A stretch of 6,457 bases of DNA from Candidatus Sulfopaludibacter sp. SbA3 (GTDB lineage Bacteria > Acidobacteriota > Terriglobia > Bryobacterales > Bryobacteraceae). The notes under the pieces were generated by a model. That model had not been told where the DNA came from. It made no database searches and saw nothing but the letters and a program-made list of their open reading frames with translations. Positions 1 through 4,481 of this stretch are shown here, one piece after another. The position numbers were made by a program, and so were the translations under genes. Position 1 is the first letter of the stretch. Each line of letters starts with the position of its first letter. The stretch spans positions 1 to 6,457 of the forward strand of contig CAMAUG010000224.1 of the NCBI GenBank assembly GCA_945861255.1. The letters run 5' to 3'.

Positions 1-190
1 GCTGTTCCGCGGCCAGCAGCAGCAACGAAACCATCGGTTGAATGAAGTGATGCAGAGCATCCGCCGTCAAGCGCTGCTCGGCCGCATGCCGCCCTAGCCG
101 ATCCGCGGGCTGAGACACAATTTGGGCGCCCAGAGCCCATAAACTCAGCAGGGGACCGAGGCCCAACAAAATGGTGCGCGGCAGATGCAT
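1..190 (-). CDS. N-terminal part of an unrecognised exported or membrane protein (runs off left edge)
   Basis: An open frame reads leftward from an ATG at 190 for 63 codons without a stop and leaves the window. The product starts MHLPRTILLGLGPLLSLWAL, a short basic start followed by a hydrophobic stretch, so it looks like a signal peptide or a first membrane helix. A polar, His/Arg-rich segment follows at about residues 28-50, and a second hydrophobic run (PMVSLLLLAAEQ) begins near residue 52. Third codon positions are mostly G or C, as in the neighbouring genes. The first in-frame stop upstream of the ATG lies 14 codons away, so the start is well bounded, but no strong Shine-Dalgarno site is visible. 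The gene is divergent from the small coiled-coil gene. I do not recognise a family from this fragment, and two hydrophobic segments fit many small integral membrane proteins. Confidence 0.5.
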   Translation of the reverse strand, partial: MHLPRTILLGLGPLLSLWALGAQIVSQPADRLGRHAAEQRLTADALHHFIQPMVSLLLLAAEQ

Positions 191-202
191 GCGTCTAGCT
201 CT

Positions 203-247
203 AGTGTAGCGCGGGGTGGCCCGTTCCACTCAACCAGACGATACACT
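203..247. promoter_or_regulatory. Candidate divergent promoter region with mirrored -10-like hexamers
   Basis: The hexamer TACACT (fits TANNNT) occurs on the plus strand at 242-247 and, as its exact reverse complement AGTGTA, at 203-208. Each copy points toward the nearby start codon: 8 nt before the ATG at 256, and 12 nt before the minus-strand ATG at 190. For the minus direction a TTGAGT hexamer at 228-233 could be a -35 box, with a longer than ideal 19-nt spacer. No good -35 is seen for the plus direction. The placement is what divergent promoters would look like, but hexamers this short arise by chance. Confidence 0.3.
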
Positions 248-255
248 GGTGCCAG

Positions 256-465
256 ATGAGCGTCGAGCAGGAAATCCTCCGGCTGCCGGACACGTTGATT
301 GTCATGGCCGAGATCCAGCGCCGCCAGGCGGAGGTGCAGAAGATGCAGGCGGAAGGGTTCGCACTCCATGAGCAGCGCATGAATCACATTGACGAACGGC
401 TATCGGAGATCACCGATAAGCTCGATGGGTTGATCGGGTTCATGAACGGGCAGTTCGGAGCATAG
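256..465 (+). CDS. Small coiled-coil protein of unknown function (69 aa)
   Basis: This encodes 69 residues with no signal peptide or membrane segment, so it is probably cytoplasmic. After a short lead (MSVEQEILRLPDTLIVM) the rest is strongly helical and charged. Residues 20-40 are rich in Q, E, R and K. From residue 45 the hydrophobic positions I45, L49, I52, L56, L59 and M63 follow a clean 4-3-4-3 heptad spacing, which predicts a coiled coil and probable oligomerisation. Start: ATG with no convincing Shine-Dalgarno site; a TACACT hexamer lies 8 nt upstream, so a leaderless message is possible. A hairpin terminator begins 10 nt after the stop, which supports a real single-gene transcript. The antisense frames here lack family features. 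I do not assign a function; short proteins of this look are usually annotated as hypothetical. Confidence 0.65.
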   Translation: MSVEQEILRLPDTLIVMAEIQRRQAEVQKMQAEGFALHEQRMNHIDERLSEITDKLDGLIGFMNGQFGA

Positions 466-475
466 TAGCTCCCTC

Positions 476-503
476 GACCGCCAAGTCGGGCGGTCTGGGT
501 TTT
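476..503 (+). terminator. Rho-independent terminator of the coiled-coil gene
   Basis: A perfect 7-bp GC-rich stem, GACCGCC (476-482) and GGCGGTC (489-495), encloses a 6-nt loop and is followed by TGGGTTTTC. The T-tract is short and offset by three G, so termination may be partial. It starts 10 nt after the stop codon at 463-465 and has no T-tract in the minus direction, so it serves the plus-strand gene. Confidence 0.7.
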
Positions 504-518
504 CATCGGCGTCCGGAG

Positions 519-590
519 GCTGCGCAAGACGGGCGCGAGCGCGCAGAGTACCCCGGGTTCCATTTCCCGCGCGTCGCGCGTCTTGCCGAG
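519..590. repeat. Imperfect long inverted repeat between convergent genes
   Basis: GCAAGACG at 524-531 is mirrored by CGTCTTGC at 579-586. The match continues inward, with small bulges, through CGCGA/TCGCG and a GC-alternating segment, giving an imperfect arm of about 18-20 nt around a loop of roughly 25 nt. It lies between the stop of the plus-strand coiled-coil gene and the stop of the minus-strand CMD-family gene. No run of T follows on either strand, so it is not a canonical intrinsic terminator. It may still fold in RNA and protect or terminate transcripts. GC-rich composition makes such arms somewhat more likely by chance. Confidence 0.4.
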
Positions 591-611
591 CTCCTTCAGT
601 GCGCCCAACCC

Positions 612-1241
612 TCAGTTCCTCGGCAATGCCATCAGCTGCGGCTTGGCCCCCTCCGGCACCGGAGAGCGGGCGGTGTTCATCATCATGGACAAGAAGATGT
701 AATAACCCTCCAGGCTGGCTGCCTCCACGACACCCGCCTCGCCGAACTTGGCCAGCGCCCGGGCGTAGGTGGCGTCGCTGACGCTCTTGTTGTTGAGAAG
801 CTCGGTGCAAAAGTCGTATAGCAGCGCTTCGTCTTCGGCCATGCCCTGCGGCCGGCGCCCTTCGGCGATGGCGGTGACGATGGCGGGGCTCAGGCCCTCC
901 TTCAGGGCCGCGGGCTGATGAGCGTTCCATTCATAGTTGTTGGTCCAGTTCCGCGCCGCGATCAGGATCGCCAGTTCCGTGAGCTTCCTGCTGAGCGCGC
1001 TGTTGTTCAAATTGTGCAGGCGCATTTGCAGCGACGGAACCACTAGGTCTGGAACGCGCAAGATCACCGACCAGGGCGGTCCGGTGAGGTCGGCCTTGCG
1101 GATATCCTTGTAATCCGCCACGGCTTTCTTCTGCGCATCGGTCATCTTATCCGGTGCGATGGGCGGCATGCGATCCTGCGCCTTGGGCGTGGCGATGGGG
1201 AAGAGCGCCAGCGTTAGTGCCGCCGCGAGTAAGTGTCTCAT
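612..1241 (-). CDS. Secreted carboxymuconolactone decarboxylase (CMD/AhpD-fold) family protein
   Basis: This encodes 209 residues. Residues 1-21 (basic start, then LLAAALTLALFPIA) look like a cleavable signal peptide, so the protein is probably periplasmic. The CMD core is at about residues 54-130: GPPWSVILRVPDL, then SRKLTELAILIAARNW (84-99), then YEWNAHQPAALKEGLSP (103-119), a hallmark helix of this family. The CxxC pair of AhpD-type peroxidase partners is absent; position 104-108 reads EWNAH, and the only cysteine in the mature protein is C145. A second family-typical stretch, FGEAGVVEAASLEGYY, lies at 166-181. The fold and family are clear, but the reaction is not: decarboxylase, lactonase or oxidative-stress roles cannot be told apart here. 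The start is fixed by AAAGGA 9 nt upstream; an open frame continues upstream to 1613 but is non-coding in character. The quinoprotein remnant ends 2 nt before this ATG, suggesting an ancestral operon. Confidence 0.85.
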   Translation of the reverse strand: MRHLLAAALTLALFPIATPKAQDRMPPIAPDKMTDAQKKAVADYKDIRKADLTGPPWSVILRVPDLVVPSLQMRLHNLNNSALSRKLTELAILIAARNWTNNYEWNAHQPAALKEGLSPAIVTAIAEGRRPQGMAEDEALLYDFCTELLNNKSVSDATYARALAKFGEAGVVEAASLEGYYIFLSMMMNTARSPVPEGAKPQLMALPRN

Positions 1242-1250
1242 TGCTATTTT

Positions 1251-1256
1251 TCCTTT
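1251..1256 (-). promoter_or_regulatory. Shine-Dalgarno site that sets the start of the CMD-family gene
   Basis: AAAGGA on the minus strand lies 9 nt before the ATG at 1241. It sits inside the last codons of the quinoprotein remnant, and its position favours MRHLL as the true N-terminus over a second in-frame ATG 9 codons upstream or the much longer open frame. Confidence 0.65.
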
Positions 1257-1436
1257 GTTACTTCGCATTGACCAGGGGCATCGGCCCGCGCCGGGGGCGG
1301 CCCTTCCTGGAAGCCGTCGCGGCTGCCGCCAGCCCCGGTCACCACGTATTGCGCGCCATCGATTTCGAGCGCCGCCGCCGGTGCCTACGTGGCCGCGAGG
1401 CAGTCCGGCGGTAGCTATCAAAAGCTTTTCCGACCC

Positions 1437-1442
1437 ATTATA
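1437..1442 (-). promoter_or_regulatory. Candidate -10 box (perfect TATAAT) upstream of the CMD gene
   Basis: TATAAT on the minus strand is a perfect consensus hexamer in an otherwise GC-rich segment, about 195 nt before the CMD start and at the point where recognisable quinoprotein sequence ends. No TTGACA-like -35 is found at 16-18 nt spacing and there is no TGN extension. It could be a promoter gained after the upstream operon was lost, or chance. Confidence 0.3.
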
Positions 1443-1508
1443 GTAGGCGCGGACCCATCGCCGCTGCGTTCCTTTCGCTGCGGTACCCGATAGCGCGGCG
1501 TGGGGCGC

Positions 1509-1514
1509 TAGACT
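1509..1514 (+). promoter_or_regulatory. Candidate -10 box for a leaderless Uma2 transcript
   Basis: TAGACT lies 6 nt before the GTG start at 1521, the spacing expected if transcription begins at or next to the start codon. The intervening GAAGAA could alternatively be a weak, too-close Shine-Dalgarno site. No clear -35 box is visible. Confidence 0.25.
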
Positions 1515-1520
1515 GAAGAA

Positions 1521-2132
1521 GTGTCCGCCCAGCCACAGCCGAGCCTGACTCCCGAGCAGTATCTGGAAATCGAACGCGCGGCCGAATTCCGCAACGAATA
1601 CTACAACGGCCACGTGTACGCCATGTCGGGTGGCTCAGCGCCGCACGGATACATCATCGCCAATTGGGTGCGCCGCTTGGGGAATGCTCTCGACAAATTG
1701 CCCTGCCGCGTTGCCGGTAGCGACTTGCGCGTCCGCGTTTCTCCCGGCGGACTCTACACCTATCCGGACGTTGTGGTCGTGTGCGGTGAGCCGCAGTATG
1801 CCGATGGCCGGATCGACACGCTCTTGAATCCGGTACTCATTGTCGAAGTGTTGTCACCTTCCACCGAAGCCTACGACCGCGGCTTCAAGTTCACGCAGTA
1901 CCGGAAACTAGAATCGTTACAGGAATACGTCCTGGTCTCGCAGGGGGAACCCCGTGTGGAAGTCTTCCGCAGGCAGCCCAGCGGCGATTGGCTGCTCTCG
2001 GATTGCGCCGGCCTGGAAGCAACCTGCCGCCTCGATAGCGTGGGCTGCGCCCTTGCTCTCGCCGAGATTTATGACAAAGTGACGTTCACGGGCGAGGTTG
2101 TTCCACCGGAACGGCCCTTGCCTGACGCTTAA
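1521..2132 (+). CDS. Uma2 family (DUF820) putative restriction endonuclease-fold protein
   Basis: This encodes 203 residues of the Uma2 family, which has a PD-(D/E)xK nuclease fold. Family landmarks run in order: LTPEQYLEIERAAEFRNEYY (9-28) then NGHVYAMSGGSAPH (29-42), with E26 matching the N-terminal conserved glutamate; YPDVVVV with D83 as the expected metal ligand; NPVLIVEVLSPST with E109; then K123, Y127 and EYVLV (135-139) in the C-terminal core strands. The E-x-K lysine is replaced by E109-V-L, as is normal in this family, with K123 likely filling in. There is no signal peptide. The GTG start gives the usual N-terminus; no strong Shine-Dalgarno site is seen. No methyltransferase, toxin-antitoxin partner or transposase is adjacent. 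Lgt follows after 33 bp, but a shared role is not implied. Such genes are often present in many copies per genome and their biological target is unknown. Family call firm; activity inferred. Confidence 0.9.
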   Translation: MSAQPQPSLTPEQYLEIERAAEFRNEYYNGHVYAMSGGSAPHGYIIANWVRRLGNALDKLPCRVAGSDLRVRVSPGGLYTYPDVVVVCGEPQYADGRIDTLLNPVLIVEVLSPSTEAYDRGFKFTQYRKLESLQEYVLVSQGEPRVEVFRRQPSGDWLLSDCAGLEATCRLDSVGCALALAEIYDKVTFTGEVVPPERPLPDA

Positions 2133-2165
2133 ACCAAGCACCGCACGTGCTATTTTGGGCAGAGA

Positions 2166-2969
2166 GTGTTCCCCAAACTGTTTCAGTACGGCGATTTTTT
2201 CCTGCCCACCTACGGCGTACTAGTGGCCATCGCGTTCCTGGTGGGCTTGTGGGTGACCTTGAAGCTGGCGCGGCGCGTGGGGATGAATGCGGAACTGGTC
2301 ACCAACCTGGTGGTATATTCCGCGCTTTCCGGAATGCTGGGCGCCAAGCTGCTGATGATCCTGTTCGATTGGGACCACTTCAGCAAGAACCCGGGTGATA
2401 TATTCTCCATCTCCACCTTGCAGGCGGCGGGTGTCTTTCAAGGTGGCTTGATCCTGGCTATTGCGACTGCGTTTCTGTACCTGCGCCATCACAAGATGGC
2501 CTGGCTGCCGGTGTTCGATATGTTCGCGCCAGGCATCGCCATCGGGCACGCCATCGGGCGCGTGGCTTGTTTTGCAGCGGGTTGCTGCTGGGGTACGGAG
2601 TGCGATCTGCCGTGGGCCGTCACGTTCCGGAATCCCGAAGCGAACGCGTTGACCGGCGTCCCGTTGCGCGTCAGACTGCACCCCTCGCAGTTGTATGAGC
2701 TGGGCACGGAGGCGCTGTTGTTCGGGTTCCTCTGGTGGCGCTTCGGCAAGGCCCACAAGCCGGGCGCGATAATCGGGGCGTATCTGGTGTTGAGTTCCAT
2801 CGCGCGTTTCGGCATCGAATTCACGCGCCATCACGATCAGGCGCTGCCGTTCGGCCTGCCGCTTTCCATTACGCAATGGATCGCGGTGGCAGTGGCGCTG
2901 GCGGGTGGGTATCTGCTGTGGGCGCCGCAGGGCCGCTCGGCGCGTGCCGTGCCTTCGCACGCGCACTAA
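2166..2969 (+). CDS. lgt: Prolipoprotein diacylglyceryl transferase
   Basis: Lgt moves a diacylglyceryl group from phosphatidylglycerol to the lipobox cysteine of prolipoproteins, the first step of lipoprotein maturation in the inner membrane. The 267-residue product has about seven hydrophobic segments and the usual Lgt length. Motifs: YGVLVAIAFLVGLW (16-29), GVFQGGLI (89-96), GHAIGRVACFAAGCCWG (127-143), HPSQLYE (172-178) and ARFGIEFTR (213-221). R132 and R214 correspond to the essential arginines of the E. coli enzyme. Three other E. coli key positions differ by eye: H103 appears as Q92, N146 as C135, and Y235 as S210. The GRxxCFxxGCC form is known in several phyla, so activity is still expected. 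The GTG start at 2166 gives the standard MFP.LFQ N-terminus, with only a weak purine-rich GCAGAGA before it. It follows the Uma2 gene by 33 bp and precedes the pseudopilin genes by 54 bp. Confidence 0.93.
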   Translation: MFPKLFQYGDFFLPTYGVLVAIAFLVGLWVTLKLARRVGMNAELVTNLVVYSALSGMLGAKLLMILFDWDHFSKNPGDIFSISTLQAAGVFQGGLILAIATAFLYLRHHKMAWLPVFDMFAPGIAIGHAIGRVACFAAGCCWGTECDLPWAVTFRNPEANALTGVPLRVRLHPSQLYELGTEALLFGFLWWRFGKAHKPGAIIGAYLVLSSIARFGIEFTRHHDQALPFGLPLSITQWIAVAVALAGGYLLWAPQGRSARAVPSHAH

Positions 2970-3023
2970 CGCACCCGGACTGGGGCTAAAGATCGACGTT
3001 CTTTCTGCCGTAGTGACTAGAGG

Positions 3024-3494
3024 ATGAGTGTCTTAGAGCCACGCAAGCGCGCACGCCGGGGTTTCGTGCTGATCGCCATGTGCGGTTGCATTTTCCTACT
3101 GCTGGCCGTAGTCGGTCTGGCCTTTGATCTGGGGCGGATCTACATCACTCGTAATGAAGCGCAGGTGTTCACCGATGCGGCGTCCATGGCGGCGGCGGCG
3201 CAATTGGATGGGACGGCCGCGGGAGTCGCGCGGGCCAAGGCCGCGGTAGAGCATCTTCCGGCGCGATGGAATCTGGGCACACAGCCATTTGCAGGGGTGA
3301 CTGCGGAATTCAGTGCCGATGGCAGACGCTGGGATGCGGAACCGGACGAGGTTTCCGAAGTAAAGTTTGCGCGTGTCAGGGCTCCGGACAACCGCTTGGA
3401 CATCATCTTCCTGAGCGCCGTGGGTGGGCCTCTGAATTTCAACGTTCCCGCGCAGGCCGTGGCGGCGACGAACCCCGTGAGGTTGGTGGAATGA
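3024..3494 (+). CDS. Short TadG-like pilus assembly protein
   Basis: This encodes 156 residues. A basic N-terminus (RKRARRG) is followed by one membrane segment (about 14-34) and then FDLGRIYITRNEAQVFTDAA (34-53) and SMAAAAQLDG (54-63). That is the N-terminal signature of TadG/TadE-type proteins of the Flp (Tad) pilus system: hydrophobic helix, D-x-G-R, a helix carrying N/Q and D, then an alanine-rich patch. The remainder is predicted to lie outside the inner membrane. Typical TadG proteins are several hundred residues long with a von Willebrand A-like domain; this one stops after the N-terminal module plus a short beta-rich tail, so it is TadG-like, not a full TadG. AGAGG abuts the ATG, too close for an ideal Shine-Dalgarno site. 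Its stop overlaps the next start by ATGA, indicating translational coupling with two TadE-like genes. Family-level call good; pilus role inferred. Confidence 0.8.
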   Translation: MSVLEPRKRARRGFVLIAMCGCIFLLLAVVGLAFDLGRIYITRNEAQVFTDAASMAAAAQLDGTAAGVARAKAAVEHLPARWNLGTQPFAGVTAEFSADGRRWDAEPDEVSEVKFARVRAPDNRLDIIFLSAVGGPLNFNVPAQAVAATNPVRLVE

Positions 3495-3955
3495 AGCGCC
3501 GGAGATTTGCGCGTGGCCACGCCATGCTCGAGCTGGCGCTCTCCGCCGGAGTAATGGTCACATGCCTGGCGGGGACGTTTCAGTTCGGCTACACGTTCTA
3601 TGTTTATAACCAGCTGGTGACGGCCGTGGGCAACGGCGCGCGCTACGCGGCGCAACGCTCCTATCGCGCGGCTACCGAACGCGACATTGAACTGGGTAAC
3701 CAGGCCATCCGCAACATGGTGGTGTACGGCGATGCGCAGCCCACCGCGGAGTTGGCTCCGGTAACCGCCGGACTAAAGCCGGAACGGGTGGAAGTCCGAT
3801 GGATTTTGAACGACGATGGGAAACCTTCGGCAGTGAACGTCACGGTGCGCGGGTATACCGTGGATGCGGTGTTCCGGTCGTTTACGTTCGATAGCCGACC
3901 CATGGTTGAGTTTCCCTATGTGGGGCGTTACGCGCCCGGAGAGAGCGAACGATGA
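3491..3955 (+). CDS. TadE-like pseudopilin (first of two)
   Basis: This encodes 154 residues starting MKRRRFARGHAMLELALSAG. The pattern of a basic leader, G9, and a glutamate at the fifth position after it (E14) followed by a hydrophobic helix (15-33) is that of TadE pseudopilins, which are cleaved after the glycine by a type IV prepilin peptidase. YNQLVTAVGNGARYAAQRSY (38-57) is the TadE-typical amphipathic helix after the membrane segment. The C-terminal half is beta-rich (VEVRWIL, VNVTVRGYTV), resembling the TadE end domain. The start at 3491 overlaps the upstream TGA as ATGA and has GAGG 8 nt before it; the same frame stays open back to 3266, but that extension lies inside the TadG-like gene and has no family features. 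Probable minor pseudopilin in the inner membrane and periplasm. Processing is inferred; the peptidase is not in the window. Confidence 0.78.
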   Translation: MKRRRFARGHAMLELALSAGVMVTCLAGTFQFGYTFYVYNQLVTAVGNGARYAAQRSYRAATERDIELGNQAIRNMVVYGDAQPTAELAPVTAGLKPERVEVRWILNDDGKPSAVNVTVRGYTVDAVFRSFTFDSRPMVEFPYVGRYAPGESER

Positions 3956-4416
3956 AGCGGCGCGATCGCGGGCAAAATCTGGTGGAAGCGGCGCTGGTCC
4001 TATTGGTCTTCTTCGCTCTGTTGTTCGCGGTGATCGATTGCGGGCAGGTGTTGGTGGCGCATCAGGCGCTGGTGGAACGCGTGCGCGCAGCCATGCGCTG
4101 GGGCGTGGTGCGGCCCTGGGATGGAACGGGTGAGCAGGTGGCCAATCTGATTCTTTACAACCAATCGGAAGAGCCGCGCGCCGCACGCGAAGGCTACCTG
4201 GGGTTAACGCGCGAGAACGTGCAGGTGCGATACGCGCCGGCGGTTCCGGCACGTCCTGACGACGAGCGGCTGACCGTGGCGATTGTGAATTATCATTATC
4301 GGTTCATGTCGCCGTGGGTCGCGCAGGGCTTCATCAATCCCAGGCCGGTGATGATGTCGGCTCCCATGGCGTACAGGGCCGTCGCGGATGGGACCGTCCC
4401 CACAGCGGACCGATAA
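3952..4416 (+). CDS. TadE-like pseudopilin (second of two)
   Basis: This encodes 154 residues starting MKRRDRGQNLVEAALVLLVF, a near-canonical TadE start: glycine G7, then QNLVE with E12 at the fifth position after it, then a long hydrophobic helix (13-28) ending in IDCGQVLVAHQALVERVRAA, the conserved helix after the membrane segment. The C-terminal part (LTVAIVNYHYRFMSPWVAQG) fits the beta-rich TadE tail. It is coupled to the preceding gene by an ATGA overlap and has GGAGAG 8 nt upstream of its ATG, so it can also be initiated on its own. It is clearer than its neighbour as a TadE protein; the two are the same length but differ enough in sequence to be old paralogues or separate subunits. The likely role is a minor pseudopilin of a Tad/Flp-type pilus or secretion machine encoded elsewhere. 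The gene after it, 65 bp on, is functionally unrelated as far as I can tell. Confidence 0.85.
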   Translation: MKRRDRGQNLVEAALVLLVFFALLFAVIDCGQVLVAHQALVERVRAAMRWGVVRPWDGTGEQVANLILYNQSEEPRAAREGYLGLTRENVQVRYAPAVPARPDDERLTVAIVNYHYRFMSPWVAQGFINPRPVMMSAPMAYRAVADGTVPTADR

Positions 4417-4481
4417 GACCGGGGGATGCCGTCGGCGGCGACCACCGCACGGCGCTGGGAGACCGGCTGCTATTCTGGTCC

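Larger units (their letters stand above)
1244..1446 (-). pseudogene. Remnant of the C-terminus of a PQQ-dependent (quinoprotein) dehydrogenase
   Basis: On the minus strand, 46 codons from 1384 down to 1247 followed by TAG (1246-1244) read APAAALEIDGAQYVVTGAGG and then a polar tail. This resembles the end of PQQ-dependent glucose/alcohol dehydrogenase-type beta-propellers, where a TP.xYEVxGkQYVVxAAGG segment lies just before the C-terminus. A TAG at 1385-1387 closes that frame upstream. The neighbouring frame further upstream reads GSEKLLIATAGLPRGHV, matching the preceding family pattern (G.LLW...LPxG) at the right distance, so a one-base frameshift near 1385 explains the break. Nothing recognisable remains upstream of about 1446, so over 90% of the gene is missing. 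The remnant contains the ribosome-binding site of the CMD gene, which could explain why this piece persisted. I recognise the family by motif memory only; an alignment would decide. Confidence 0.5.

Noticed and set aside
400..930. A 176-residue minus-strand open frame overlapping the CMD gene and the terminator region
   Set aside because: It is a very Arg-rich alternative frame of the CMD gene and crosses the terminator hairpin; no family features.
1242..1613. The open minus-strand frame extending the CMD gene upstream to a 333-residue product
   Set aside because: The extension is Arg/Gly-rich, overlaps the Uma2 start, and lies upstream of the signal peptide and Shine-Dalgarno site that define the CMD start at 1241; part of it is better explained by the quinoprotein remnant.
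1521..2132. The Uma2 gene as part of a defence or mobile element
   Set aside because: No methyltransferase, toxin-antitoxin gene, transposase, inverted repeats or target duplication was seen around it; Uma2 genes commonly stand alone.
2143..2150. GCACGTGC palindrome with TATTTT just after it, upstream of lgt
   Set aside because: An 8-bp palindrome is common at this GC content, and no -35 box lies at a suitable distance; not enough to call an operator or promoter.
2220..2966. A 248-residue minus-strand open frame opposite lgt
   Set aside because: It is the antisense shadow of lgt, low in hydrophobic content and rich in R, Q and H, with no recognisable motif.
3266..3490. A 75-residue N-terminal extension of the first TadE-like protein
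   Set aside because: It lies entirely in the TadG-like gene in another frame; the TadE leader and ATGA coupling set the start at 3491.
4314..4481. A 56-residue N-terminal extension of the DUF1015 protein from an ATG at 4314
   Set aside because: It overlaps the end of the second TadE-like gene and has low-complexity shadow composition; the family start aligns at 4482.
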